Counted from the first letter of the stretch, positions 1 to 8,905 are shown. The stretch is DNA of 64,000 bases from Mycobacterium kiyosense (GCA_021654635.1 AP025179.1:1984001-2048000), one strand, 5' to 3'. Notes: generated by a model from the sequence alone, not told the origin. Numbers and translations are program-made.

Positions 1-319
1 GCACGTCGGCGCGCAGCAGCACCTCGCCGTCGCGGCGCTCGAAACGGCGAAGGTCGACCTTGTTCTTGGCCAACACCACCTGGCCCGGAGCGAACTCGTG
101 AATGGCCTTGCGGCCGATGAACACCGACCGGCCGCCGACCCCGGCCACGATGCCGGTCACCAGCGGATAATCGTCGGCGCCGCGGAGCCGCACGATGACG
201 TCCTCTACTCGGCCCACCACCTCGCCGGAGCGGGCCAGGACGGGTCCGCGCAGCAGCTCCGAGAGGTGAATGCTGGGGCGCCCGCTGCCAGGCGCGGGTG
301 TGGTGTCCGGTGTGCTCAC
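1..319 (-). CDS. PRC-barrel domain protein, N-terminal part (MgtE-N type), cut by window edge
   Basis: The first 106 codons of a minus-strand gene run off the left edge. The start is GTG at 317-319, preceded by GGAGACAAC. The visible protein reads as a PRC-barrel-like beta domain: residues 15-60 include LSELLRGPVLARSGEVVGRV and a later run of short strands, and residues 60-106 continue with FIGRKAIHEFAPGQVVL. In mycobacteria this type of domain opens proteins that continue into an MgtE intracellular domain, often annotated as magnesium-transporter related, but that part is outside the window. The gene lies 46 bp downstream of the broken PPE gene on the same strand and could share its transcript. 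The domain call is an inference from sequence style. Confidence 0.6.
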   Translation of the reverse strand, partial: MSTPDTTPAPGSGRPSIHLSELLRGPVLARSGEVVGRVEDVIVRLRGADDYPLVTGIVAGVGGRSVFIGRKAIHEFAPGQVVLAKNKVDLRRFERRDGEVLLRADV

Positions 320-365
320 TGTTGTCTCCTGAATAGTGCTGCGGGGGTTGGCTTTTAGGCGTGTC

Positions 366-1571
366 TCAGCCGGCGGCCGGGGGGCGGCCCAGGATGCGGG
401 GGCGGAAACCGTAGCTGGGCATGCTGGCGAATTCTTCGTCCGCCGCGTCCCCGATCCCGCCCAACGGCATACCGGGTAAGCCCATCGGCCCCGTGTCCTC
501 CAGCACCATCGGGGTGGCGCCCAGACTTCGGTAGGCGCCGGCCCCCATCTGGGTGGTCGCCAGCGGGACGGGGTTGACCGTCGCTCCGGATGCGGCCCAG
601 GCTTGGGGTACCGACATCGCCCCGACCAGATTTGCGCCCCCCAGCTAGGCTGTTGCCGTTGGCAATTCGGCACCGGCTGTCTGTGCCATCGCGGTTCCAG
701 CCGCCTCCGCGGCGGTTCCGGCGCCGAGGCCGGGCGGGTTGGTCAGATAGCTGAAGGCGGTGACGCTGTCGATCATGGATGTCGGATTCGTCAGCCCGCT
801 GGTGGTGAATCCATTCGAGATGTTGGCCACCGAGGCGTTGTTGAGGAAGCTTCCCACCAGCGACCCGTCGCTTCCGTCCAGGAAGTTGAGCACCCCGGCG
901 AGACCGGTGGTGGACGTGTTGGTGTTGGGAGCCAGTCCGAGCCACTCGGCCAGGCCGGACACCGTGTCGGCCGACGTGCTCGACGCGGTCGAGCTACTGG
1001 TTGCCTGCGCAACCGCGTTCGTCTGGCTGGTGAGGCCATCGGTGGTCGTGGTGGACTGCGGCGAGGTGAACGGTGTCAGTTGTGTCGCCGCATTCGCCGC
1101 AGCTGCGTAGCCGTTCATCGCCGCGGCGTCTTGGGCCCACATCTCGGCGTACTGGGCCTCGGTGGTCGCGATCGCCGCGGTGTTCTGCCCGAAAAGGTTC
1201 GTAGCCATGAGGTTTGACAATTGGGCACGGTTGGCTGTGATCGCAGCCAGCGGTACCGTCATAGCAAACGCCGTCTCGTAGGCGGCCGCGGCGGCAGTAG
1301 CCTGGCTACCTGCCTGTTCGGCCTGAACGGCGGTGGTGCTCAGCCACTCGATGAAGGGCCCTACCGCGGCCGCCATCAGCGTCGAGGACGGGCCGATCCA
1401 GCCATCATCGGTCAGGGTCGCGATCACCGAGCCGTATGAGGCTGCAGCGGAGCGCATTTCAGCGGCCATTGTGTTCCACGACGAACTCGCGCCCAGCATC
1501 GATGCCGACCCGGGACCCGCGTACATGCGTGCTGAATTGATTTCCGGCGGTAGTGCCGCAAAGTCGATCAT
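366..1571 (-). pseudogene. PPE family protein (SVP subfamily), interrupted by an in-frame TAG
   Basis: The N-terminal PPE domain starts [12 protein letters not shown] from ATG 1569-1571 (GGAGACCGTC upstream) and has the usual WxG-like [16 protein letters not shown] helix hairpin. The frame stops at TAG 645-647 after ELPTATA. The same frame continues without any shift through LGGANLVGAMSVPQAW to the conserved C-terminal end FRPRILGRPPAAG at 366. A single change (plus-strand base 647 G to A, CAG to TAG) explains the break, and the intact product would be about 401 residues. PPE proteins pair with PE proteins and are exported by ESX systems, mostly ESX-5 for SVP types. The downstream SVP tail is well preserved, so the mutation looks recent or could be a base-call error. 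The truncated product would lack the SVP motif. Confidence 0.88.
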
Positions 1572-1591
1572 GACGGTCTCCTGACGTCTCG

Positions 1592-2758
1592 TTATCCGGC
1601 GGCCGGTGGACGTGGCATCACGACCGGTCGGAAACCGTATTTGGGTATGGCGCGACGAGCCCGCCGGCCGGCGCCCACCAGCGGCCCGGGATAGGCTCCC
1701 GGTCCGCCCGCGCCGCCTGCACTCGACCCGATGTCGCCGAGACCGGTTGCCGGCAAAGCGGTTCCGGCAGGTGAGACGTTGGCCGCCGACGTCCAGCCGG
1801 ACGGCACCGACAGGTTGCCCACCAAGCGGGCGTGGCCCATGCCGGCGGCGGCACCCATGCCCAGTTCCGGCGAGACGAGCGTCGCCGACTTCAACTCCGC
1901 CAGGTGCGGAGCCACTTCGGCAATTCCGGAGTCGACGCAAGCCTGCGGGTAGAACCCCGCGATGGTTTGCAGCAGGAACTCCGGGTTGAACGGTCCGCCC
2001 GCGATCGCACCGTTGAGGAGGCCGGTACTGGCGAAGTTCCCGCCCAGGAAGGTGCCCACTGCCGAGTTGTCCGAGCCGTTCAGCAGGCCGGTGAGATACG
2101 ACGCGACTGATCCGACGGACGTTGCCTGACCCGTACTCGACGTGGCCGAGGAAACCACTGACTGTGCCGTGCCCGCCGGCGTCTGGGCTGCTTGGGCGAC
2201 GGCGTCGGCTTGCTGCGACGTACCGTCGGGCGTGCTGGTGGACTGCGGCGCGGTGAACGGCGCTAACAACGACGCGACATCGGATGCGGTGGCGTAACCG
2301 TTCATGGTGGCGGCGTCTTGAGCCCACATCTCCGCGTACTGTGCTTCGGCGGCAGCGATGGCCGGCGTGTTCTGTCCGAAGACGTTGGTAGCCACCAGCA
2401 TCGCGAGCTCGGTGCGGTTGGCCGCGACGGCCACCGGCGGCACAGTGGTGGCGAATGCGGTCTCGTAAGCGGTCGCTGCCGCGGCGGCTTGGCTACCGGC
2501 CTGCTCGGCCTGGGTCGCCGTGGTGCTGAGCCAGTCTACGTACGGCAGGGCCGCCGCCAGCATCGACACCGACGTGGGACCGAACCAACCGACGCTGGTG
2601 AGCTCGTCGACCACCGAGCCGTAGGAGGCCGCCGCGGAACGCATTTCAGCGGCGATAGTGCTCCATGCCGAGGCTGCGGCCAGCATCGGCCCGGACCCGG
2701 GGCCGGAATAGATTCTGGCCGAATTGATTTCCGGCGGCAACGCCGCGAAGTCGTACAT
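1592..2758 (-). CDS. PPE family protein, SVP subfamily
   Basis: A 388-residue PPE protein starting [12 protein letters not shown]. The roughly 180-residue PPE domain carries the PPE motif at residues 8-10 and the WFGPTS turn. The C-terminal SVP motif LSVPSGW lies near residues 316-322 and the tail is [15 protein letters not shown], so it belongs to the SVP subfamily that is usually exported by ESX-5 in slow-growing mycobacteria. The gene lies 18 bp downstream of the PE gene and 20 bp upstream of the broken PPE paralogue, so the three form a PE-PPE-PPE operon. The two PPE proteins are clearly duplicates: long stretches of the first 180 residues are near identical. Specific function is unknown; surface or outer-membrane roles in nutrient uptake are known for some family members. 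Confidence 0.93.
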   Translation of the reverse strand: MYDFAALPPEINSARIYSGPGSGPMLAAASAWSTIAAEMRSAAASYGSVVDELTSVGWFGPTSVSMLAAALPYVDWLSTTATQAEQAGSQAAAAATAYETAFATTVPPVAVAANRTELAMLVATNVFGQNTPAIAAAEAQYAEMWAQDAATMNGYATASDVASLLAPFTAPQSTSTPDGTSQQADAVAQAAQTPAGTAQSVVSSATSSTGQATSVGSVASYLTGLLNGSDNSAVGTFLGGNFASTGLLNGAIAGGPFNPEFLLQTIAGFYPQACVDSGIAEVAPHLAELKSATLVSPELGMGAAAGMGHARLVGNLSVPSGWTSAANVSPAGTALPATGLGDIGSSAGGAGGPGAYPGPLVGAGRRARRAIPKYGFRPVVMPRPPAAG

Positions 2759-2776
2759 TTGTCCCCCTCATATGCT

Positions 2777-3076
2777 TCAGCGAGCCGCTGCCGCGTTGGC
2801 CGATTCGGTGGCTGCATACGATCCGGCGCTGGTCTGCAACGTGGACACGAACAGCTGATGCATCGCTGCGGCCTGCGCGCTCATCGACTGAAAAGTCTGC
2901 GCGTGGGTGGCGAATTTGGCTGCCGTCAACAGCGACACCTCATCGGCTGCGGCGGGTACCACCCCGGTCATCGGGGTCGCCGTGGCGGCGTGCTGGGCTT
3001 CCAGCGCCGAGCCGATCTGCTGCAGACGACTGGCGGCGGCGGCCAACGACTCCGGCCGTGCAGTGACAAAGGCCAT
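2777..3076 (-). CDS. PE family protein
   Basis: A 99-residue PE protein with only the PE domain. It starts MAFVTARPESLAAAASRL, so the Pro-Glu motif is at residues 8-9. It contains the helical pair typical of PE proteins and ends in YAATESANAAAAR, close to the usual YxxxD/E export signal. The ATG at 3074-3076 is preceded by TTAGGAGAAATCC, a good ribosome binding site. As first gene of the PE-PPE-PPE operon it probably forms a heterodimer with the downstream PPE protein for ESX export. Nothing is unusual apart from the broken second PPE gene. Confidence 0.93.
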   Translation of the reverse strand: MAFVTARPESLAAAASRLQQIGSALEAQHAATATPMTGVVPAAADEVSLLTAAKFATHAQTFQSMSAQAAAMHQLFVSTLQTSAGSYAATESANAAAAR

Positions 3077-3669
3077 TGGATTTCTCCTAACGAAATTTAG
3101 TGCAATAGAACAGATCTGAAGTGCTTCGGGGTCGATCAATCCAGGTGTGTAACGAATGCAACTCCACTCAAAGTGAGCGGCGCGCGTAGCCGGCGCGTCA
3201 GATTGCCAAAGGGCAGGCGACATCGAGCTTTTCCGCGCACGCCGACACAGTCCGTCGACGCACCGGCGTGCGGAAGAATCCCTCGGGGCCAGCCGATTAC
3301 GAGTGTGGGAAGAACCGAGATGGGCGAAGGAAGGTGGTCGCCGGTCTCGGATACGGACTATCGTCGGGACTCATTCCGCCTCACCTCCTCACGGCCGCGG
3401 CATGCGGGGATGCCATATCTTGCACGACGGGGAGATGCTCCCAGGCCCGAAAAGCCCAGGTGCGGCACCCCTCTCGTCAGAGCTTTGGCACCACACGGCG
3501 TATCCGACTGGTCGAGCCGGAAGCCACTTGGGCTCAACCCTTAAGCCGGGAAGAGCTGTCCTGACCCGGGGCGTCTTTCGACGTTCGAGGTCAGTGGCCT
3601 GTGTCCGTGCAGACGCCTCACCTAGCGAGGTGCTTGCGTAGGCCATGGTGGCACTGTCCGGTTGGCGAG
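3077..3669. other. Non-coding stretch upstream of the PE operon
   Basis: No convincing gene is visible here on either strand; the open frames are short and lack family motifs. It must hold the promoter of the PE-PPE-PPE operon on the minus strand and the end of the membrane-protein transcript. A hairpin at 3613-3639 (ACGC and CACCT arms with an AGCG loop) could end the latter. Confidence 0.5.
3613..3639 (-). terminator. Hairpin after the membrane protein gene
   Basis: The inverted repeat has arms ACGC..CACCT and AGGTG..GCGT with a four-base AGCG loop and small unpaired bases between the two arm segments. It lies just past the stop of the minus-strand gene at 3670. There is no T-run, which is common for mycobacterial terminators. 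The role is inferred from position only. Confidence 0.35.
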
Positions 3670-4362
3670 TCAAGCGAGCGGCATCGAAGGCCGCCAGAGT
3701 TCACCGGGTGGACACCTTCGCGGATCGAGGGCTTCGGCGGCGGTCTGAGGCTTTCCGATTGTGGCGCTTCGGGATTGACTTCGGTGTCTCGATGCGGCGG
3801 GTCGGCGCCGGCTGCCTTTGTTGCGGAAAGAGTGCCAAACTGCTGTGAATGTTCTGGCAGTCAGCTGCCTGTCATGCTCGGCTTCCGGACCTTGCTCCCA
3901 ACCCGGGGCCGTTTCGGTCGTAAAGCCCGGTAACGCAGAAACTTTCGGGACGACGGGGGGAAGCTGCAGCCGCATGATCCGCAACGTGCCACCGATCAGG
4001 ATCGTCGCCAGCGGCAGCTCACCCAGCGTGGCAGCAAGCACCGCGATCAGCCGGTCGGTGTCCTCGGCGGTCATGACGTCGAACCAGGCGTCGCAGATCA
4101 GCAGAACCCCGGTGGTGAACGCGAAAAGTGTCAGTAGCTGATGGCGGATGAAGCCGGTCACGGCGGTTGCGACCATGAAGGCCAGCAGCAGGATGTCGAA
4201 GCCCACCCACGTCGTCCCCCAGTTACGGGCCGCGTAGTTCTGCGGCAGGGTGAATGCGAGATAGGTGATCCACGGGATCAGCGCCGCGGCCGCGCTGACC
4301 GCCAGCCAGGAGCGGATCCGCCGAATTTTGATCGACCGCCACGACCTGATCATCTGAGACAC
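3670..4362 (-). CDS. Putative four-helix membrane protein
   Basis: A 230-residue protein with four hydrophobic segments at about residues 20-40, 50-72, 76-98 and 108-128, preceded by a basic N-terminus (MSQMIRSWRSIKIRRIRSW). The C-terminal 75 residues are hydrophilic and rich in Arg, Ser and Pro, so they probably lie in the cytoplasm. I do not recognise a named family, though small four-TM proteins of this kind are common in mycobacteria. The low-complexity basic tail could have gained residues by loss of an earlier stop. The gene is divergent from the plus-strand DUF6226-like gene, with about 300 bp between them. No catalytic motif is seen. Confidence 0.7.
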   Translation of the reverse strand: MSQMIRSWRSIKIRRIRSWLAVSAAAALIPWITYLAFTLPQNYAARNWGTTWVGFDILLLAFMVATAVTGFIRHQLLTLFAFTTGVLLICDAWFDVMTAEDTDRLIAVLAATLGELPLATILIGGTLRIMRLQLPPVVPKVSALPGFTTETAPGWEQGPEAEHDRQLTARTFTAVWHSFRNKGSRRRPAASRHRSQSRSATIGKPQTAAEALDPRRCPPGELWRPSMPLA

Positions 4363-4665
4363 CCCCAGCGTTCACTGTCGTGCTACCTCGACCACCAGTC
4401 GCATGCTGAATCTAGCTGATACACAGGGTATTTACGCTGTGGGATGTCTGACAGGTCGGCGTGAATCCGGGTTGGCGGGCTGGTGCCGGCTCGGGATACC
4501 CGGCGGGCAGGGGATTGTTCACGGATCGACCGGAGACAGCAAGAGGCACGTCGCGTTGGGCGACGCTTCCAGGCACATTGCGCGACGAACAGCTCGGCCC
4601 CGATAGGGTCAAGTGGTGTTGCGGGTCGGGTGTGCATACTCGGTTGACTCGAGGAGAATGGCCCG
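4363..4665. other. Divergent intergenic region
   Basis: This 303-bp region separates the minus-strand membrane protein from the plus-strand DUF6226-like gene. It should hold two divergent promoters, but I see no convincing -10/-35 pair, repeat or gene. Confidence 0.4.
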
Positions 4666-5226
4666 GTGGACGATCGGTCGGCAAACCAGGGGCCGCCTCA
4701 GGAGGCTTATGGCCGGGTCACCAATGCAGAGCGTTACCGGGTTCTGCACGACATCGCGCGGGCCCTGCTGGATGACCTGGAGCGGCGTTTCGAGGTGGCC
4801 CGCGAGGTGAGCACGGAGGCCGATCAGCACAGCGCTTCAGCAGTGCCCGTCGTTCGACTGGTGCCGGCCGATGCGGCAGCGTCACCGTTGACCGTCGTGT
4901 TCGACGATTTTCCGGGGCTGCTCGTTCGGATGGGCGATGACTGCAGCGTGGGTCTGCCAGCGTGTGGATGTGACGCTTGCGACGAGGCAGTCGAGCGATG
5001 CGCGGAACAGCTTCATGACTACGCCGAGGTGTGCGCTGCCGGCGACTTCGGCGAGCGAATCGTGCAGGCGCAAGGATGGTGGCACGAGCGTTGGTACGCG
5101 TTTCCCACCGGCACGAGTTGGAACCCCACGCCGGTCGACGTGCCGCAGCGCGACGCGCTGCGGCGGGCATTCGGCGGGGACGAGAGACGCTGGTCGCCAT
5201 GGCCGCAGCGTGTCGGCGCCGACTGA
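4666..5226 (+). CDS. DUF6226-like conserved protein
   Basis: A 186-residue soluble protein. The start is GTG 4666, with GAGGAG nine bases upstream. It contains YGRVTNAERYRVLHDIA near residues 15-31, a cysteine-rich GCDACDE near residue 103 and WYAFPTG near residue 144. These look like the actinobacterial family of unknown function I know as DUF6226; that assignment is from memory and not verified. The Cys-X2-Cys group could bind metal, but only three cysteines lie close together. The gene is followed after about 55 bp of AT-rich DNA by the Fic gene on the same strand, with no sign of a shared function. Confidence 0.65.
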   Translation: MDDRSANQGPPQEAYGRVTNAERYRVLHDIARALLDDLERRFEVAREVSTEADQHSASAVPVVRLVPADAAASPLTVVFDDFPGLLVRMGDDCSVGLPACGCDACDEAVERCAEQLHDYAEVCAAGDFGERIVQAQGWWHERWYAFPTGTSWNPTPVDVPQRDALRRAFGGDERRWSPWPQRVGAD

Positions 5227-5242
5227 TCTACCCGGACTTCTT

Positions 5243-5271
5243 ATTATCAGTTAATTATCTAAGTGATGATA
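5243..5271. promoter_or_regulatory. AT-rich operator-like repeats upstream of the Fic gene
   Basis: Two direct copies of ATTATC begin 11 bp apart (5243 and 5254). TATCA (5245-5249) is mirrored by TGATA (5267-5271). The block is strikingly AT-rich for this genome and ends 10 bp before the Fic start codon. One helical turn between repeats suits a dimeric regulator. A role in controlling the Fic gene is inferred. Confidence 0.4.
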
Positions 5272-5281
5272 CTCTGCTCGG

Positions 5282-6481
5282 GTGTCATCACATCCCGCTA
5301 CGACCGCCGTTGCGTACGAGACCTTGACATGGGGCATGCCAACCGAGGCCGGATACGGGCGTCAGAATGTGCGGGCAGCGCAACGGCAGTCCGGTGATTA
5401 CCAGGCAGCGATTCCTGCAGAGGTCGAAAATCTGGGGGTCTCCCTTCCCTCCCGCATCCTTGCCGATGCAGAGGAGGCCAGCCAGGAGATCGCCCGCTTC
5501 GACGCGGAACTCGGTGACGAGATTGCACCCTTTGCCTCGGTGCTGCTCCGGTCGGAATCGGCGGCCAGCTCCAAGATAGAGAACCTGACCGCTTCAGCGC
5601 GCGCCATCGCCGAGGCCGAGACTCTCGGACATTCCAGCCGCCGCAACGCCTCGGTGATCGTCGCCAACACCGAGGCCATGCAAGCCGCCGTCGCACTAGC
5701 TGATCGCATCGACGGTGCCGCCATCCTTGCGATGCACGCTGCGCTGATGAACGCCAGCAATCCGGACATCGCCGGCAGGTGGCGAACCGAGCAGGTGTGG
5801 ATTGGTGGCGGCGATTTCGGTCCCCGTGGCGCAGACTTCATCGCACCGCAGCACAGTCGGGTCCCGGGCGCCATCGACGACTTGATCCGGTTCGCCGGAC
5901 GCGACGACATCCCCGTTCTTCCCCAGATCGCTATTGCGCATGCGCAGTTCGAGACAATTCACCCGTTTCCGGACGGAAATGGCCGCACCGGCAGAGCGCT
6001 GATCCAGGCGATGTTGCGCAACAAGCGACTGACTCGCCAGGTCACCGTCCCCGTCTCGGCGGGGTTGCTCACTGACACCGATTCCTACTTCCAGGCGCTG
6101 ACCGCATACCGCGAGGGTGACCCCAGCCCGATCGTCGAAAGGCTCTCTGCCGCATCGATCCTCGCAGTCGACAACGGCCGCCACCTCGTGAGCGACTTAC
6201 GAACCATCAGGGAATCCTGGGCATCGAAGATCACCGCTCGCCGGGATTCCGCCGTCCACCGTATTCCCGACCTGCTGATCAAACGTCCTGTCATCAACGC
6301 GAAACTAGTGACCCGTGAACTGAACATCCCGATGAGCAACGTCTACCGCTATCTGGACCCGTTGATCAAGGCAGGGATCATCGTCGAATTCACGGACCAG
6401 TCACGAAATCGCGCGTGGCGCGCAACCGAGGTGCTTGCTGCGCTTGATGCTTTCGCCGAACGCGCCGGCCGACGAGGCTGA
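5282..6481 (+). CDS. Fic family AMPylation-type protein with C-terminal winged helix
   Basis: A 399-residue protein. The Fic core motif HPFPDGNGRTGR begins near residue 227, with catalytic His227 and the DGNGRxGR anion-binding loop intact. Fic domains usually transfer AMP from ATP to target hydroxyl groups. An inhibitory-helix motif S96-SKI-E100-N101 lies ahead of the core, matching the (S/T)xxxE(G/N) rule for N-terminal self-inhibited (class II) Fic proteins. The last 90 residues, with LVTRELNIPMSNVYRYLDPL, form a winged-helix domain, so DNA binding is likely. The GTG start has no clear ribosome binding site and follows an AT-rich operator-like block. The gene ends 230 bp before the left attachment site and could be older accessory DNA next to the element. 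No separate antitoxin gene is visible. Confidence 0.9.
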   Translation: MSSHPATTAVAYETLTWGMPTEAGYGRQNVRAAQRQSGDYQAAIPAEVENLGVSLPSRILADAEEASQEIARFDAELGDEIAPFASVLLRSESAASSKIENLTASARAIAEAETLGHSSRRNASVIVANTEAMQAAVALADRIDGAAILAMHAALMNASNPDIAGRWRTEQVWIGGGDFGPRGADFIAPQHSRVPGAIDDLIRFAGRDDIPVLPQIAIAHAQFETIHPFPDGNGRTGRALIQAMLRNKRLTRQVTVPVSAGLLTDTDSYFQALTAYREGDPSPIVERLSAASILAVDNGRHLVSDLRTIRESWASKITARRDSAVHRIPDLLIKRPVINAKLVTRELNIPMSNVYRYLDPLIKAGIIVEFTDQSRNRAWRATEVLAALDAFAERAGRRG

Positions 6482-6711
6482 GCAAGCCCCCTTGCCGCCG
6501 CCATCGGGCGGCCCGGCTGTCACGCGAGATTCGGCTCACTGCCCGGTGGCGGTAACAAGGTGCGGGACGCCGACGCAATTCGAGCAATGCAAGAAGCCGT
6601 CGCGTCCGCGCTTACCGCCGGCTGGCCTGGGCGATGGACCGTCACCCAGCTCAGGTCCGCTGTAAACGTCGACTGCGGTTATTCAGTATGACTAGACACC
6701 ACACCTGGCGA
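6482..6711. other. Gap between the Fic gene and attL
   Basis: No complete gene is visible. A short plus-strand open stretch reading AMQEAVASALTAGWPGR.. and WTVTQLRSAV ends at a TGA near 6691 and may be the remnant of a lost gene, but it has no usable start and I cannot name it. Confidence 0.35.
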
Positions 6712-6754
6712 GCGCCCCCGGCACGACTCGAACGTGCGACCTAGGGATTAGAAG
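6712..6754. other. attL: left attachment site, displaced 3' part of tRNA-Arg(TCT)
   Basis: These 43 bases are identical to 20141-20183, which are the 3' half of the intact tRNA-Arg(TCT) gene from the anticodon loop to the discriminator base plus one. Identity stops sharply on both sides. A tRNA 3' end is the usual target of tyrosine integrases, and one is encoded at 8906-10274. The two copies define the left and right ends of the element, about 13.4 kb apart. Confidence 0.9.
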
Positions 6755-7080
6755 CACTTTTCGGCGTTTGCTGGCGAGCTCCTAGCAACCGCTGCAATGC
6801 CTGCCGCTCGCGTTGCAGAGGCTGTATTGGCCTGCGTTTCTAGGCTGCTGTAATGCCAGCAAACCGGTGCTGAAGAGCTATCCGCAAAACACCAGGTGGC
6901 GGGAAACCCCAGCAACTTTGCGGGCCGTGTGGACGCGGTGTGTCCACGGCGGGTTTGCTGGTGTCTCGGAAAGCTAGCGGTGCGCCCGGTACAGGGCCGC
7001 AAATGGCGACGGCGGGCCATTGACACGCCACAACGGCCTGCACGATTCTTGGGGGCCAGTGCAGCAGACGGGAACGGGAT
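6755..7080. other. Left-end non-coding segment of the element
   Basis: No gene is supported. At 6923-6950 a partly inverted pair of GTGTGGAC-like motifs may be an integrase arm site. TTGACA at 7020-7025 with GATTCT at 7044-7049 is a possible promoter for the exported protein at 7081. Spacing is 18 bp and the -10 match is weak. Confidence 0.4.
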
Positions 7081-7362
7081 ATGAGCAAGAAGCTGATCAT
7101 TGGAGCCGTGGTGAGTGCTGGTATGGCCGTGGGGCTCGCGCCAACGGCACACGCTGACATTAACGCCGAAGTCTGCGAAGCCGTGATGGCTTACAGCATC
7201 AATCCCTATGATCCGAGCGACCACTACGCCCTCAACATGCTTCAGCGGTATCCGAACATGACATACAACCAGGCCAATGACCTGGTGAAAAAGGCGTTCG
7301 GCTCTGTCCGGTATCACGATAACCCCATGTGCAACGGCTTCTCCCTTCCGGAGAACTACTGA
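7081..7362 (+). CDS. Small exported protein, DUF732-like
   Basis: A 93-residue protein. MSKKLIIGAVVSAGMAVG and LAPTAHA form a classical signal peptide with probable cleavage after AHA at residue 25. The mature part has two cysteines (in EVCEAV and PMCNGF) and NMTYNQANDLVKKAF, resembling the DUF732 family of small secreted mycobacterial proteins, in which two cysteines form a disulfide. The match is partial. The gene is the outermost cargo gene of the element, next to attL and transcribed inward with the two membrane proteins. No function is known for DUF732 proteins. It may be a lysogenic-conversion gene or a host gene picked up by the element. Confidence 0.65.
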   Translation: MSKKLIIGAVVSAGMAVGLAPTAHADINAEVCEAVMAYSINPYDPSDHYALNMLQRYPNMTYNQANDLVKKAFGSVRYHDNPMCNGFSLPENY

Positions 7363-7458
7363 GGGCTGCGTGCTGGGAGTCTTCTGGCGCTTGCGGCGTT
7401 TCCCTCCAAAGAGTGTCGTACCTGCGGGCTAGGGTGCGTCTCGACACCGGAGGTCCCC

Positions 7459-8175
7459 ATGAGCAACCCACCTATCTGGCTATCGATCGCACAAGCCGTT
7501 GGCGCAATTTCGACTACGGTCGGTGTGCTGATCGCGTTGTACGTGGCAGTTCGTCGAGAACCGAAAAAGGCCGCTGAAGAGCGTAAGCGGCATGAAGCGC
7601 AGATGGATGCGCTTAATCGGGCAGAGACAGAACGCGTTGCAGCGCAGGCGCGCAAAATTGTCCCTGGTTGTGTACGAACGCCGATGTTTGGCAACACCTG
7701 GTGGACGGTCAAGATCGAAAACGTTAGCAACGCTGCAGCAACCATCTTGTCCGTTGACGTAGATGCTGTGGATAACAACGGCGATGTCGTGCCGAATGCC
7801 TGTCAGCAATCCAACAACACCCTGCCAGCCGACCAAGCTTTCGAAAAGGCGATTCGCGGTGCGATGTCTGGATCACTGCAGGGCGCTTTCCAGCAGTCCG
7901 GCATCGGCCGCATAATTCCGCAGGGTGCCGCTCAACAACTAACGAACCAGCTTGCGCCCGCTGTGAAACAGGCGATGCAAGAAGCCATGGTCGGTCATTT
8001 CGTTACGGAGTGGCAACGGACACTTGGGCCGAACCAGAGCGCTCTAATGGCCTACACGACCACCGACCCAATGTTCAAGTTACGCATAACGATTGAATAT
8101 GAAGATGAGGCCGGCTATCAGTGGCGACGTACCGACACTAGCCAACCGGTGCGGACCGATAAGGTTCCGGCGTGA
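7459..8175 (+). CDS. Membrane-anchored cargo protein A (unknown function)
   Basis: A 238-residue protein. Residues 5-29 form one membrane helix (WLSIAQAVGAIS..GVLIALYVAV), followed by a charged, probably coiled-coil stretch (residues 32-66, RREPKKAAEERKRHEAQ and on). A beta-rich region then begins with WWTVKIENVSNAAATILSV. The middle (residues 125-185) is rich in Gln, Ala and Gly. Start GTC-CCC-ATG at 7459 follows GGAGGTCC. The gene overlaps its partner at 8172 by four bases (GTGA), so the two are translationally coupled. Both genes have clearly lower GC than the surrounding chromosome and sit between attL and the integrase, a usual place for satellite or prophage cargo, including anti-phage genes. 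No family is recognised. Confidence 0.8.
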   Translation: MSNPPIWLSIAQAVGAISTTVGVLIALYVAVRREPKKAAEERKRHEAQMDALNRAETERVAAQARKIVPGCVRTPMFGNTWWTVKIENVSNAAATILSVDVDAVDNNGDVVPNACQQSNNTLPADQAFEKAIRGAMSGSLQGAFQQSGIGRIIPQGAAQQLTNQLAPAVKQAMQEAMVGHFVTEWQRTLGPNQSALMAYTTTDPMFKLRITIEYEDEAGYQWRRTDTSQPVRTDKVPA

Positions 8176-8900
8176 CTGCCGCACCGAATTGGGCCGCAGT
8201 AGCTGCTGTAAACCAATTTGCAACAGTTGTCGTGGCGAGTTGGGCATTGATCTACGCCCGTGGCCAGCTACAACAAGCTCGTCTAACCCGCGAACGCATT
8301 GCACAACCGGATGTCGTTGTGTACGTCGACCGCCACGAAGTACGGCGCTATATGGATTTGGTAATCAAGAACTTTGGACAGACGACGGCCTACAACATCC
8401 GGTTGAAAATCCCGCCGTTACAGGTGGCGCCATACACTAACCTGCACACCGGTGAGGAGGTGAAAAACCTTTACGTACCGGAAAGCATTGCGGTGCTCGC
8501 TCCTGGCCAAGAATGGCGGACAGTGTGGGATTCCGCCGAGCGGAGAGCAAAGCATAAGGGAACGCTGCAAGATCAGTTTGTCGGTCACGTGGAATTCGAC
8601 GACAAGATGAGTCCGGACAAACCTAGCTTCCGCAATCCAATCTCGTTGGACATCAAAATGTTCTGGAACACAACGTGGATCACGGAGAACAAGGGCAAAA
8701 CGGTCGAGAAGGCATTGTATGAGATCGCGGGCACGCTCCAGAGCTACAGCCGCGACGACAAAGGTGTTTGGGTATATACGGCCACTGGCGATGACGAGCG
8801 TCGCCGACGGGAACAGGAATACCGTGAGGCGGTACAGGAAAACGAAGAGTTCATGAGGGATCTAGGGGTCATTCAAGATGATCCTGACCCAGACGACTGA
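8172..8900 (+). CDS. Membrane-anchored cargo protein B (unknown function)
   Basis: A 242-residue protein coupled to protein A by the GTGA overlap. Residues 5-26 form one membrane helix (WAAVAAVNQFATVVVASWAL). A beta-rich domain follows with YMDLVIKNFGQTTAYNIRLK, echoing the WTVKIEN..AAATI pattern in protein A, so the two share an architecture of one helix plus an immunoglobulin-like sheet. The C-terminal 50 residues are strongly charged (DDERRRREQEYREAVQENEE) and end in an acidic tail DDPDPDD. Both proteins probably face the cytoplasm. The gene is convergent with the integrase, with five bases between stops. Function is unknown; phage exclusion or abortive infection is a guess from location and topology. 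Confidence 0.8.
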   Translation: MTAAPNWAAVAAVNQFATVVVASWALIYARGQLQQARLTRERIAQPDVVVYVDRHEVRRYMDLVIKNFGQTTAYNIRLKIPPLQVAPYTNLHTGEEVKNLYVPESIAVLAPGQEWRTVWDSAERRAKHKGTLQDQFVGHVEFDDKMSPDKPSFRNPISLDIKMFWNTTWITENKGKTVEKALYEIAGTLQSYSRDDKGVWVYTATGDDERRRREQEYREAVQENEEFMRDLGVIQDDPDPDD

Positions 8901-8905
8901 GACCT

